From contig CAJTOH010000001.1 in assembly GCA_910577685.1 (NCBI GenBank), positions 1 to 64,000 of the forward strand: DNA of 64,000 bases. The letters run 5' to 3'. The translations under genes were made by a program, and so were the position numbers. The notes below the pieces were generated by a model that worked only from the letters and a program-made list of their open reading frames with translations, was not told the origin of the DNA and ran no database searches. Each line of letters begins with the position of its first letter. Position 1 is the first letter of the stretch. The stretch is from an uncultured Dorea sp. (lineage in GTDB: Bacteria; Bacillota; Clostridia; Lachnospirales; Lachnospiraceae). Positions 14,065 to 22,722 of this stretch are shown piece by piece.

Positions 14065-15096
14065 CTACCGTTCCGTAGTCTCCCGGCGTATGAGCATCGG
14101 CGGGATGATTTTGTGGATCGGCTCGTCCAAAGGGGCGGGCTTTCTTTTTTTGCGTTCGTTCATCTGTTCCACCAGAAGGTTTACCGCTTCAAAGGCAATC
14201 TTATCGATCTGCTGTCCGACCGTACTGATGGGAATGACAGCCTCCCGGGAAATCGGTGAATTATCAAAGCCGACGATCAGGTAATCATCGGGGAGCCTTC
14301 CGTGTTTCCTAAAAAGCAGGTTCAGAAAAATATTGGCGTGGGTGTCGTTGGATACGAAGACGCCTTTTTTCTGTCCGGCATAGTCCTTGTCGAACACGTC
14401 AATGATCTCCATCAACTGGGCCTGTGTGGATTCGTAGCCGTCTTTTAAGTCCCTGTATAGGATGCGGTGATTCACGCCCTGCTTTTCGCAGACCTCCAGA
14501 AAGCCTTTAATACGGCCGTAAGCGGGGATATTTTCGGGGGTGGGCGAATTAATGTGGAGCAGGACGCCGCAGTCATGGCTTGCAAGCAATCCCGCCGCCT
14601 GAACGCCGCCCATATAGTTGTCCGTGTTGACGCTGCTGATATATTCGTCTTCGCGTTCAATGGATACGATCGGTATGGAGAGCGCGGTAAGGGATTTGGA
14701 CGGGATCGTATGGCTCAGCACGATCAGCCCCTCGATTTTGTAAGCCAGAAGTTCCTGAATGTACCGCTTTTCAATCTCTTTTTTCTCATTCCCAACAAAA
14801 ACAAGAAATTTGTACCCGAACGTCTCATAGGTAGACAGGATTTGATTCAGCATCTCGGAATAATAATGGAGATAAAGATTGGGTATGATGACGCCGATAA
14901 ACTCTGTCTTTCCGTTTGCCAGAATACGGGCGACCTTATTCTCCTTATAATTCAGCTTAACCAGCGCGTCCGAAATGATTGCCTGATTCTCAAGGGTAAG
15001 GGAATCAGGATTGTTGAAATATCTTGAGATGGTTGTCTTAGAAAAATGTGTGTATTCTGCGATATCACTGAAAGTTACGTTTTTTTTCTGTGCCAT
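14065..15096 (-). CDS. LacI-family repressor of the fructoside locus
   Basis: 343 aa. The N-terminal LacI helix-turn-helix reads VTFSDIAEYTHFSKTTISRY with the hinge AKINYKE-like segment KLNYKENKVARILA; then a periplasmic-binding-protein-like sensor domain with IGVIIPNLYLHYYSEML, SNDTHANIFLNLL and VGFDNSPISREA. It is divergent from the ABC transporter operon and both promoters contain AACCGGTT-centred sites, so it very likely represses the operon and its own gene, with an imported sugar or a derivative as inducer. The ATG has only a weak upstream GGAAT ribosome site. Confidence 0.9.
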   Translation of the reverse strand: MAQKKNVTFSDIAEYTHFSKTTISRYFNNPDSLTLENQAIISDALVKLNYKENKVARILANGKTEFIGVIIPNLYLHYYSEMLNQILSTYETFGYKFLVFVGNEKKEIEKRYIQELLAYKIEGLIVLSHTIPSKSLTALSIPIVSIEREDEYISSVNTDNYMGGVQAAGLLASHDCGVLLHINSPTPENIPAYGRIKGFLEVCEKQGVNHRILYRDLKDGYESTQAQLMEIIDVFDKDYAGQKKGVFVSNDTHANIFLNLLFRKHGRLPDDYLIVGFDNSPISREAVIPISTVGQQIDKIAFEAVNLLVEQMNERKKRKPAPLDEPIHKIIPPMLIRRETTER

Positions 15097-15135
15097 GATA
15101 GATCTAATTCCTTATACATAAAAATATTTAAAATC

Positions 15136-15164
15136 AGTATAGCAAATATGAAGAAAAAGGACAA
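15136..15164 (-). promoter_or_regulatory. Promoter of the lacI-family gene
   Basis: On the minus strand TTGTCC (plus 15159-15164), 17-bp spacer, TATACT (plus 15136-15141). The AACCGGTT sites at 15164-15193 lie directly upstream of the -35. Confidence 0.6.
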
Positions 15165-15193
15165 TAAGTAACTGGTTAAGTAACCGGTTTTGT
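15164..15193. promoter_or_regulatory. LacI-type operator, lacI side
   Basis: Contains AACCGGTT (15182-15189) preceded by a degenerate copy GTAACTGGTTAAG. Same core as the operators of the transport operon, so autoregulation is likely. Confidence 0.6.
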
Positions 15194-15254
15194 GAAAGAT
15201 ATACAAATTTATGTACCGCTTATCGTATAGGATTCACAAAGATGTTTTTTATGA

Positions 15255-15283
15255 TTGACTGGGATTGATAAGAGTGCTATCAT
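15255..15283 (+). promoter_or_regulatory. Promoter of the fructoside operon
   Basis: TTGACT (15255-15260), 17-bp spacer, TATCAT (15278-15283). The expected transcription start near 15290 falls at the edge of the operators. Confidence 0.65.
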
Positions 15284-15290
15284 AAACACA

Positions 15291-15330
15291 TAAAGTAACC
15301 GGTTACTTTATCGGTTACTTAACCGGTTAT
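15291..15330 (+). promoter_or_regulatory. LacI-type operators of the fructoside operon
   Basis: A perfect 20-bp palindrome TAAAGTAACCGGTTACTTTA (15291-15310) is followed by a second site with core TAACCGGTTA (15320-15329), centres 24 bp apart. Both lie just after the -10, so bound repressor would block initiation or early elongation. The CpG-centred even palindrome is typical of LacI-family operators. Confidence 0.8.
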
Positions 15331-15379
15331 AGAAGTCATACCAATATGCAGAGAATGCAGGAAATCAGGAGGAATGGTC

Positions 15380-16771
15380 ATGAAAAGAAATCTTATTAAA
15401 AGAAATCTTATGACAAGAGTTACGGCATTGGGTATTACCGCGGCGCTGACGGCCTCGGCGCTGACCGGATGCCGGTTTGGATTTGCCAGTGATCCGGACG
15501 ATCCAAATGAGGAGGAGAAGGAGATACCGATCGATACCTCTGTGGATACGTTTACCTATGATTCCGCCTTGGACGGGACGAGTATCACTCTTTTGAATTC
15601 AAAGGCAGAGATACAGGTGGCGTTAGAAAAGATGGCGGCAGAATTTGAGACAAAGTCCGGCGTCCATGTGGAGGTAATGCCGGTGACGGACGGAGACTCG
15701 CCCTATACCAAGGTTGTCAGTATGTATAATTCAGGAAATGCCCCGACCCTGTCAATCCTCGATACTACGGACGTCATTGCACTGGCGGAGGAAAAAGCGG
15801 AGGATCTGACCGATGAGGCGTGGACTGAGCAGGCGGAAGGTTATCTGACGGAGGTCGACGGTAAAGTATACAGCTTTCCGCTGTGTATCGAAGGCCGGGG
15901 ATTGATTTATAACAAGGAGGTCATCGACGGGGCTCTGGGAGAAGAATTTGACCCGGATTCGATTACGACACAGGAGGAATTCGTGGAACTCCTCGACCGT
16001 CTGGTGGAGGGAGGCATCGAGAAACCGGTTTCCCTCGCGAAAGAGGACTGGTCGCTTGGAGCGCATCATTTACAGTATATTTACGAGATGAACGACGGGA
16101 CGTCGGAGGGCGCTCAGGAAGTGATTGAGTCGATTAAAGGCGGAAAGATGGAGCTGGATGAATATGAAAGGCTGTCGGAGTTCCTGGATCTGTTTGACGT
16201 ACTCAAGAAGTATAACGTGGCGAAGGGAGACCCTCTGGGAGCGGATTATGACGAGATGGCGATCGACCTTGTGGACGGGAAGACGGCGATCTGGTTCAAC
16301 GGGAACTGGGCGTGGCCGAATCTGGAGGAGGCGGGAGCCGAGGCGGAAGACGAATACGGATTCCTGCCGTATTTCATGAATAATGATCCGGATGATTTTG
16401 CGAACCAGAAGATTCAGGGTTCTCCGTCCAAACAGATTATGCTTGACGGGCAGCTTGCAACGGAAGAGCAGAAAGCGGCGGCAAAGGAATTCCTTAACTG
16501 GATCGTATTTTGCGAGATCGGGCAGCAGATGTTAGTGAAGACCTGCAGTATTATTCCTCCGTTTCAGAATAATCCTTATGAGCCGAACGACCCGCTGAGC
16601 CGGGATATCTACGAGAAGGTACATGAAGACAAGGCGTTTAATGCGTCTGCCATCGTACCGAACGACCATTGGGCGGTTCTGGGGGCGGCGATGCAGAAGT
16701 ATCTGGCAGAGCGGAGCAGCCGGGAAGAATTGACGGAATCTATTCAGGAGTATTGGGACGAGCAGGAGTGA
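15380..16771 (+). CDS. ABC sugar-binding lipoprotein
   Basis: 463 aa extracellular solute-binding protein (family 1), tethered by a lipid: signal peptide with basic start, hydrophobic core and lipobox LTGC ending at Cys31. The ATG at 15380 is preferred because AGGAGG lies 7 bp upstream; the ATG at 15374 is too close. Family features include ITLLNSKAEIQVALEKMAAE, the hinge region YSFPLCIEGRGLIYNKEV and AIWFNGNWAWPNLEEA. It captures an oligo- or disaccharide for the two permeases downstream. The neighbouring GH32 enzyme points to sucrose or short fructo-oligosaccharides. No ATPase gene is encoded here, so a shared MsmK-type ATPase elsewhere is expected. Confidence 0.93.
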   Translation: MKRNLIKRNLMTRVTALGITAALTASALTGCRFGFASDPDDPNEEEKEIPIDTSVDTFTYDSALDGTSITLLNSKAEIQVALEKMAAEFETKSGVHVEVMPVTDGDSPYTKVVSMYNSGNAPTLSILDTTDVIALAEEKAEDLTDEAWTEQAEGYLTEVDGKVYSFPLCIEGRGLIYNKEVIDGALGEEFDPDSITTQEEFVELLDRLVEGGIEKPVSLAKEDWSLGAHHLQYIYEMNDGTSEGAQEVIESIKGGKMELDEYERLSEFLDLFDVLKKYNVAKGDPLGADYDEMAIDLVDGKTAIWFNGNWAWPNLEEAGAEAEDEYGFLPYFMNNDPDDFANQKIQGSPSKQIMLDGQLATEEQKAAAKEFLNWIVFCEIGQQMLVKTCSIIPPFQNNPYEPNDPLSRDIYEKVHEDKAFNASAIVPNDHWAVLGAAMQKYLAERSSREELTESIQEYWDEQE

Positions 16772-16856
16772 TCTTAGGCGCATGAATTTCGGATGACGGA
16801 CAGGTTCCGGCATCGGGGATAAAATATTAGGTAGGAATAGAAAAGAGGGATAAGAC

Positions 16857-17729
16857 ATGAGATCAAAAAATAACGGGAAAGATTTCTGTATGTTTGCACT
16901 TCCGGGGATGTTCTGCTTTTTTGCAGTGGTCATAGTTCCGTTTATCTATGGAATTTATCTGACGCTGACGGACTGGAACGGAGTCGCGAAGGTGAAGAAC
17001 TTTATCGGTCTTAAGAATTTCGGCGGAGTTGTCGGGGACGGGCAGTTCTGGACGTCGTTGCTTTTGACCTTCAAGTATGTAATTCTGGTGGTCGTGCTGG
17101 TAAATGTGCTTGCGTTTGCTATCGCATATTTGCTGACGCGGGGGATCAAGGGACAGAATTTCTTCCGGGCAGGGTTCTTTACGCCGAACCTGATCGGAGG
17201 TATTGTTCTTGGATATATCTGGCAGTTTGTTTTCTCGAGGGTCTTTGTTAGTATCGGGGAATCCACGGGATTCGGGCTGTTTGAAGTGTCGTGGCTCTCA
17301 GACCCCGCGAAGGCGTTTGCGGCGTTGGTGCTGGTATCTGTCTGGCAGTTGTCCGGCTATATGATCCTGATCTATGTTGCAGGCTTCATGGGGCTGAGCG
17401 AGGATGTTATGGAAGCCGCCAGCATCGACGGGGCTTCCGGCTGGATCAAGCTTAAGAATATTATTATGCCGCTGATGATGTCGTCTGTGACCATCTGCCT
17501 GTTTCTTACGCTGTCGCGCGCCTTTATGGTATATGATGTGAACCTGTCGCTGACGGCGGGCGCGCCTTACGGCACAACGGAGATGGCGGCAATGCATGTA
17601 TACGAGAAGGCGTTTACCTCCAGGCAGTTCGGAGTGGGTCAGGCAGAGGCGCTGATCTTGTTCGTAATCGTTGCCTGCATCAGCGGTATCCAAGTATATC
17701 TGACGAAGAAACAGGAGGTCGAGGCATGA
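16857..17729 (+). CDS. ABC sugar permease, MalF/UgpA type
   Basis: 290 aa inner-membrane permease with six predicted helices (first at about residues 9-29, CMFALPGMFCFFAVVIVPFI). The permease EAA motif, which contacts the ATPase, is EAASIDGASGWIKLKNIIMP near residues 187-206. Ribosome site: AGAGGGATAAGAC. It overlaps the next permease by 4 bp (ATGA), so the pair is translationally coupled. Substrate inferred from the adjacent GH32: a fructoside. Confidence 0.93.
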   Translation: MRSKNNGKDFCMFALPGMFCFFAVVIVPFIYGIYLTLTDWNGVAKVKNFIGLKNFGGVVGDGQFWTSLLLTFKYVILVVVLVNVLAFAIAYLLTRGIKGQNFFRAGFFTPNLIGGIVLGYIWQFVFSRVFVSIGESTGFGLFEVSWLSDPAKAFAALVLVSVWQLSGYMILIYVAGFMGLSEDVMEAASIDGASGWIKLKNIIMPLMMSSVTICLFLTLSRAFMVYDVNLSLTAGAPYGTTEMAAMHVYEKAFTSRQFGVGQAEALILFVIVACISGIQVYLTKKQEVEA

Positions 17730-18589
17730 TGAATAAGACGACAATCGGCGGAAATAAAAGAAAAGCGGCTAATTTTCTTGCAATAGCGGGACTGGTCATT
17801 ATCTTTGCGGCATATATGTTCCCGTTCCTTATGGTGGTGATCAATTCCCTGAAACAGAAGAGGGATATTATCAAAAGCCCGTTTTCATGGTTATATACCA
17901 TTAAGGGGCTGTCCTTTGACAACTTTGTAAAGGCATTTACGCAGATGGATTTCCTGAATGCCTTTAAGAACTCCTTAATCGTTACGGTTTCGGCAACGGT
18001 GCTGGTGACTTTACTGGCGGCGATGCTTGCATACTATATAGTGCGTCACAATAACGGTATTTCCAAGCTTACGTTCGCCCTTATGGTCGCGTCCATGATC
18101 ATTCCGTTTCAGGCGATTATGATCCCGCTTGTCAGCATCTACGGCGGTACGTTAAACGTGCTGAACCATAGGATTACGCTGATCTTCATGCATACCGGAT
18201 TTTCCATGGCAATGTCCGTATTCATGTTCCACGGGTTCATTAAGGGAAATGTTCCGATCGCGCTGGAAGAAGCGGCCTACATAGACGGCTGCACACACTC
18301 TCAAACATTTTTTAAAATCGTGCTTCCGCTGCTGAAACCGATTATTTCAACTATGGTAATTCTGAACTCGATGGCATTTTGGAACGATTTCCTGCTGCCG
18401 TCGCTGGTGCTCTCGGATAAGAAGCTCTTGACGCTGCCTCTTTCTACCTATAGTTTCTACGGGACATATTCGGCGGATTATGGTACGATCATGGCGGGGC
18501 TTTTGCTGTGCGTAGTGCCGATTCTGGTGTTGTATGTGGTTCTTCAGAAGCAGATCATCGGCGGAGTTGTGGCCGGGGCAGTAAAATAA
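17726..18589 (+). CDS. ABC sugar permease, MalG type
   Basis: 287 aa partner permease with six predicted helices. The EAA loop is EEAAYIDGCTHSQTFFKIVL near residue 190, and the C-terminal region ends in the usual IIGGVVAGAVK. Translation starts within the stop region of the previous permease. A terminator follows at 18607, yet the GH32 gene lies only about 190 bp on in the same direction, so it may be read through or have its own promoter. Confidence 0.93.
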   Translation: MMNKTTIGGNKRKAANFLAIAGLVIIFAAYMFPFLMVVINSLKQKRDIIKSPFSWLYTIKGLSFDNFVKAFTQMDFLNAFKNSLIVTVSATVLVTLLAAMLAYYIVRHNNGISKLTFALMVASMIIPFQAIMIPLVSIYGGTLNVLNHRITLIFMHTGFSMAMSVFMFHGFIKGNVPIALEEAAYIDGCTHSQTFFKIVLPLLKPIISTMVILNSMAFWNDFLLPSLVLSDKKLLTLPLSTYSFYGTYSADYGTIMAGLLLCVVPILVLYVVLQKQIIGGVVAGAVK

Positions 18590-18606
18590 ATATGGTTCGG
18601 TATGAA

Positions 18607-18634
18607 GAAGGGGGCAGGACTTGCCCTCTTTTTT
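18607..18634 (+). terminator. Terminator after the permeases
   Basis: GAAGGGGGCA pairs with TTGCCCTC around a short loop, followed by six T (18629-18634). Confidence 0.7.
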
Positions 18635-18779
18635 GAGGTTTTTACAGGGAAAGTAATGTCGGGCGGAAGCTTGCCGGACGGAAGAAGAAAGGGTATAATA
18701 GTGCCGGAATGAAGTATAATTTATAAATAGGGCGCAGGGCTATCTTGGCGGCAGAATTGATAGAAAAGGGTGTTTGTTT

Positions 18780-20099
18780 ATGAAGGAAGACGTATTGCAT
18801 TTGAGGGCTCCGGGAAACTGGATCAATGATCCGAACGGATTTATATACTACAGGGGGAAATACCACTTGTTTTACCAGTATTTTCCCTATGCCCCTGTGT
18901 GGGGAACCATGCACTGGGGGCATGCGGTGAGTGAGGATCTGGTCCATTGGAGGCATCTGGGGGTCGCGCTTTTTCCCACGAAAGCCTATGATCAAAACGG
19001 TGTATTTTCCGGGAGCGCGCTGGAAAAGGACGGCAGGCTGTATCTTTATTATTCGGCCGTGAGATATCTGGAAACGGATGGGGAGAATATCCATACTGCA
19101 TATCAGGACCGGTATGAGACAAGTCAGGCGATGGTTGTATCAGGCGACGGGTTTCATTTTGACAACTGGAAAGATAAGAAGAAGATAATTCCGGTCATTG
19201 CGGATAAAGAGGTCGGGGACAGAACGCACACGAGAGATCCGAAGGTGTGGAAGGAGGGGGAATATTATTATATGGCGCTTGGAAGCACTTATGAAGAAAG
19301 AGAGGGGCGCGTGCTGTTCTACCGGAGTAAGGACGGGGAAGAGTGGGAATATGTAAATCAGCTCCGGGACAAGAGGTTCGGGAAGATTCTTGAGTGTCCG
19401 GACTTGTTTCGGGTTAATGGAACGTACGTGTTCCTCGGCTCGCCGATGTATGCAAAGGAAGACGGGCTCCAATATCCCCACCATGCCATATGCGGTCTGG
19501 CAAAGTTCGATGAGGAGGTCTGCGGGCTGCATTTGCATGAGGAGCCAGGGCTGGTTGACTATGGAAGGGATCTCTATGCGCCCCAGACGAATATAGACCG
19601 GGAGGGCAGAAGGGTCATGATTGCATGGATGCGGATGCCAAAGGCTTTGGCGCGGGAAGGGGAGCTGGTATGGAACGGGATGATGTGCCTGCCGAGGGTC
19701 GTGGATGTCGCGGACGGGCAGATCTATTTCCGGGTGCATCCGGAGGTAGACAGGTATTTTGGGAAAGAGATCCCCAAGGAGCGGCTGCGCGGGGACGTGC
19801 TGTTCCGCTTGAGGACAAGCCTTAAGGAGGGCGAAGGGCTAGATATCGGCGGATACCGCCTGTGGGTTGAGGACGATTCCCTTAATGCGGATAGGAGCAA
19901 GGTGTTTGGCAGCCTGTCTGGTTATCGCCTGACGGGAAGCACGCCGAAACTTGGCGGCAGATGTGAGTTAGACATATTCGTGGATGGGAATCTGATCGAA
20001 GTATTTGTCAATGGAGGCCGGTACGTGCTCAGCCATGTAGTGTACGGATTGGGGGACAAGCTTGAGGGACCTTTGGAACATGTCTATGTGGGCGGGTAG
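18780..20099 (+). CDS. GH32 beta-fructosidase
   Basis: 439 aa cytosolic glycoside hydrolase family 32 enzyme, cleaving terminal beta-fructosyl residues of sucrose or fructo-oligosaccharides. The nucleophile block WINDPNG is at residues 14-20 (Asp17), RDPKVW carries the transition-state-stabilising Asp and ECPDLF the acid/base Glu. The C-terminal beta-sandwich includes ELDIFVDGNLIEVFVNGG. No signal peptide, so the sugar must enter intact. Because uptake is by ABC transport, not PTS, the natural substrate is probably unphosphorylated, which argues against calling it sucrose-6-phosphate hydrolase. ATG 18780 is preferred over the TTG two codons upstream. Confidence 0.92.
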   Translation: MKEDVLHLRAPGNWINDPNGFIYYRGKYHLFYQYFPYAPVWGTMHWGHAVSEDLVHWRHLGVALFPTKAYDQNGVFSGSALEKDGRLYLYYSAVRYLETDGENIHTAYQDRYETSQAMVVSGDGFHFDNWKDKKKIIPVIADKEVGDRTHTRDPKVWKEGEYYYMALGSTYEEREGRVLFYRSKDGEEWEYVNQLRDKRFGKILECPDLFRVNGTYVFLGSPMYAKEDGLQYPHHAICGLAKFDEEVCGLHLHEEPGLVDYGRDLYAPQTNIDREGRRVMIAWMRMPKALAREGELVWNGMMCLPRVVDVADGQIYFRVHPEVDRYFGKEIPKERLRGDVLFRLRTSLKEGEGLDIGGYRLWVEDDSLNADRSKVFGSLSGYRLTGSTPKLGGRCELDIFVDGNLIEVFVNGGRYVLSHVVYGLGDKLEGPLEHVYVGG

Positions 20100-20120
20100 T
20101 ATTGGAGGGGGAGGTGCGGA

Positions 20121-21032
20121 ATGGATAGGCCGGATACATATATGACGGACTGCGTTCTTTGTCCAAGAATGTGCCATGCGAACCGGACGGCCGGACATAC
20201 GGGGTATTGCGGGGAATCCGCGCAGCTTGTTGTAGCAAGGGCCGCGCTTCACCCGTGGGAAGAAGAATGTATTTCGGGTGAAAATGGTTCCGGTACGGTA
20301 TTTTTCTCAGGGTGTAATATGGGCTGTATTTTCTGCCAGAATTACAATATTTCCCGGGCAAAATCCGGAAAAGCGATCACTGTGGAGCGGTTGTCGGAGA
20401 TATTTCTGGAATTACAGGGGCAGGGGGCGAATAATATTAACCTTGTGACGCCTACGCATTATGTACCGCAGATCATAGAGGCGTTGGACCTGGCAAAAAA
20501 GGCGGGGCTTTGTCTTCCTGTCGTGTATAATTCAAGCGGATATGAGAAGGTGGAGACGCTGCGGCTGCTTAGGGGGTATGTGGATATCTACCTGCCGGAT
20601 TTTAAATATATGGATGAGAGGCTTGCCGGAGCGTATTCCCGTGCGCCGGATTATCCTGCGTATGCGAAGCAGGCGTTGGAGGAGATGGTTTCCCAGACGG
20701 GAGAGTTTCGGATGGACGAAGGGGCAGGGCTTCTGAAAAGCGGTGTAATTGTCCGGCATCTGGCGCTTCCGGGGCATGTCAGGGATTCAAAGGAAGTGAT
20801 ACGTTATCTGTATGAAACCTACGGGAATCGTATAATGATTAGCATTATGAACCAGTATACGCCTATGCCGCAGGTGAAAGACCATACGCTTCTGGGCCGG
20901 AAATTGACGAAGAGGGAGTATGTGAAGGTAGTGGACTATGCCCTTGGGATCGGCGTGGAATGTGGATATATTCAGGAGGGGGAGGCGGCAAAGCAAAGCT
21001 TTATACCAGAGTTTGACGGGAAAGGAGTTTAA
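20121..21032 (+). CDS. Radical SAM protein, PflA-like
   Basis: 303 aa. The radical-SAM cluster motif C-x3-C-x2-C is GCNMGCIFC (Cys65, Cys69, Cys72), followed by QNYNISR as in the family related to pyruvate-formate-lyase activating enzymes. Four more cysteines in the N-terminus (11, 14, 18, 30; DCVLCPRMC and YCGE) could bind a second metal site. Later blocks NLVTPTHYVPQI, YNSSGYE and YLPDFKYMD define the TIM barrel. The substrate is unknown; no glycyl-radical enzyme gene is adjacent. It follows the GH32 gene by 21 bp with ribosome site GGGGGAGG, so it is probably cotranscribed, though a functional link is not evident. Confidence 0.85.
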   Translation: MDRPDTYMTDCVLCPRMCHANRTAGHTGYCGESAQLVVARAALHPWEEECISGENGSGTVFFSGCNMGCIFCQNYNISRAKSGKAITVERLSEIFLELQGQGANNINLVTPTHYVPQIIEALDLAKKAGLCLPVVYNSSGYEKVETLRLLRGYVDIYLPDFKYMDERLAGAYSRAPDYPAYAKQALEEMVSQTGEFRMDEGAGLLKSGVIVRHLALPGHVRDSKEVIRYLYETYGNRIMISIMNQYTPMPQVKDHTLLGRKLTKREYVKVVDYALGIGVECGYIQEGEAAKQSFIPEFDGKGV

Positions 21033-21050
21033 TGCACTCCACTTTTTGGG

Positions 21051-21329
21051 TTGGAGAATCAAACTAACCCGGAAGAGGATATACCTTTAAGAGTGTTCGG
21101 ATATGACGGCGCCTCCTACCGTGACCAGATTTTCTATGTAAAAGGGGAAGATGGGAAGTTCCGGGGAAATACCAATCCGCGTTATCCGGTTATCACGCTT
21201 GTACTATATTTGGGAATAAAGCGTTGGAATAAGCCTACTACAATATGCGAATGTGTGGCTGACAACTTAGACGATGATCTGAAGCCCTTTGTAACGAAAT
21301 ATTCAGGCAAGCGTTATCCGCTTGCCTGA
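21051..21329 (+). pseudogene. Rpn/YhgA-type transposase fragment
   Basis: 92 codons beginning at a TTG without ribosome site. The sequence EEDIPLRVFGYDGASYRDQI, then NPRYPVITLVLYLGI and WNKPTTICECV, matches the N-terminal part of the PD-(D/E)XK nuclease-type (Rpn/YhgA-like) transposase family, which are normally about 300 aa. It ends in the arm of a hairpin at 21302-21330. The N-terminus proper and the C-terminal two-thirds are missing, so it is a relic. Confidence 0.7.
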
Positions 21330-21330
21330 A
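21302..21330. terminator. Hairpin between convergent units
   Basis: Perfect 12-bp arms TTCAGGCAAGCG (21302-21313) and CGCTTGCCTGAA (21319-21330). No real T-run on either side, but it lies between the convergent relic and murF and could act as a weak bidirectional terminator. Confidence 0.5.
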
Positions 21331-21357
21331 CTATATATATCATCTGCTATTACTGTC

Positions 21358-22710
21358 TCAGAACGCCCGCAGAGCCTCCACGAGCTCCGTAAACTCCATC
21401 CCATGGGAGGCTTTGACAAGGACATTATCCCCATCTTCTATGATCCTGCCCATAGCAGCCAGAAATTCTGCTTTCGTCTCAAACCAGATCCCTTCGGCGC
21501 CGTCTGCCAGCTCTTTAGAAAGCGGTCCGATCCCGCATACAAGGTCAATCTCCTTCTTTGCCGCATACGCTCCTACTTCCCGGTGTAATTCTCTGGTATT
21601 GTCGCCAAGTTCCCCCATGTCGCCAAGGACGGCAACCTTACGGCCGATTGCCATATCCAGTACGTCAATAGAAGCCTTCATAGACACCGGATTCGCATTA
21701 TAACAGTCGTCAAGGATAATCAGGCGGTCAGTCTTAATAATATTGCTGCGCCCGGGAATGGAAGGAAGCCCTTCGATTCCGGCCTTGATCTCTTCCGGCG
21801 TAAGTCCGAGGGTATAGCCTACGGCCGTCCCTGCAAGCGCATTGGAAACCATATGGATTCCGGGCAGAGGAACGATACAGGTAAAAGAAGCGCCGTCCGG
21901 AAGGTAGATCGTACATGCGGTTCCTTTAAGCCCCAACGGCCGGATGTTGTCGGCGCGGAATGAATTCCCATCCTCCATGCCGAAGAAGACGGGGCTTACG
22001 CCCTTAACCGGCGCGGTCTGGGAAAGAAGGTCGTCATCCCCGTTTAGGATGATCGTCCCGCCGTTCTTCATATCCTGAAGCATCTGTGTCTTTTCGCGGA
22101 AGATGCCTTCTCTCGTCTTAAAAAATTCCAGATGCGCCACTCCTATATTCGTGATTACACAGATATCCGGGCTTGCTACGGAAGAGAGGCGGCGCATCTC
22201 GCCGAAATGATTGATGCCCATCTCAAGAACCGCAACCTGATGCCCTTCCTCCAATCCGAAAATAGTAATGGGAAGCCCCCACTCGTTGTTAAAATTCCCC
22301 AGTGTCTTATGGACCCGGTACTTCTGGGCGGCAACAGAGGCGATCATTTCCTTGGTACTCGTCTTTCCGGCGCTCCCCGTAATGCCCACGACTTTTATGT
22401 CAAAGGAATCCCGGTAGAGCTTAGCGATGTCAAGCAGCGCCTGCCCCGTGGATTCCACAAGGATGTAAGGAAAATCCGTCTCGCCCAAATCTTCATGGGA
22501 AACCACACAGGCCGCCCCGGCCTTGATTGTATCAGGAATAAACTTATGCGCATTGACTTTAACTCCGTCGATGGCGACAAAGAGATATCCGGGTTGTACC
22601 TTTCGGCTGTCGATGACGACGCCCTTAACCTCCAGGCCGTAAAGACGGTCGTCCCCGTGGTAAGTCCCCTGACATGCCTTCGTAATATTCTCAAGCGTAA
22701 GGTTTTTCAT
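21358..22710 (-). CDS. murF: MurF, UDP-MurNAc-tripeptide-D-Ala-D-Ala ligase
   Basis: 450 aa cytosolic ATP-dependent ligase that adds D-Ala-D-Ala to UDP-MurNAc-tripeptide in peptidoglycan precursor synthesis. The ATP loop is GITGSAGKTSTKEMIA, followed by LGNFNNEWGLP (substrate contact), EMGINHFGEM and the C-terminal DDCYNANPVSMKAS. Length is normal. It lies 12 bp after ddl, whose product D-Ala-D-Ala is its substrate, in one minus-strand operon. Confidence 0.96.
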   Translation of the reverse strand: MKNLTLENITKACQGTYHGDDRLYGLEVKGVVIDSRKVQPGYLFVAIDGVKVNAHKFIPDTIKAGAACVVSHEDLGETDFPYILVESTGQALLDIAKLYRDSFDIKVVGITGSAGKTSTKEMIASVAAQKYRVHKTLGNFNNEWGLPITIFGLEEGHQVAVLEMGINHFGEMRRLSSVASPDICVITNIGVAHLEFFKTREGIFREKTQMLQDMKNGGTIILNGDDDLLSQTAPVKGVSPVFFGMEDGNSFRADNIRPLGLKGTACTIYLPDGASFTCIVPLPGIHMVSNALAGTAVGYTLGLTPEEIKAGIEGLPSIPGRSNIIKTDRLIILDDCYNANPVSMKASIDVLDMAIGRKVAVLGDMGELGDNTRELHREVGAYAAKKEIDLVCGIGPLSKELADGAEGIWFETKAEFLAAMGRIIEDGDNVLVKASHGMEFTELVEALRAF

Positions 22711-22722
22711 ATGGCAGCCTCC

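Noticed and set aside
18780..20099. Calling the GH32 enzyme sucrose-6-phosphate hydrolase
   Set aside because: The locus has an ABC transporter and no PTS gene, so the substrate should arrive unphosphorylated; I kept the wider name.
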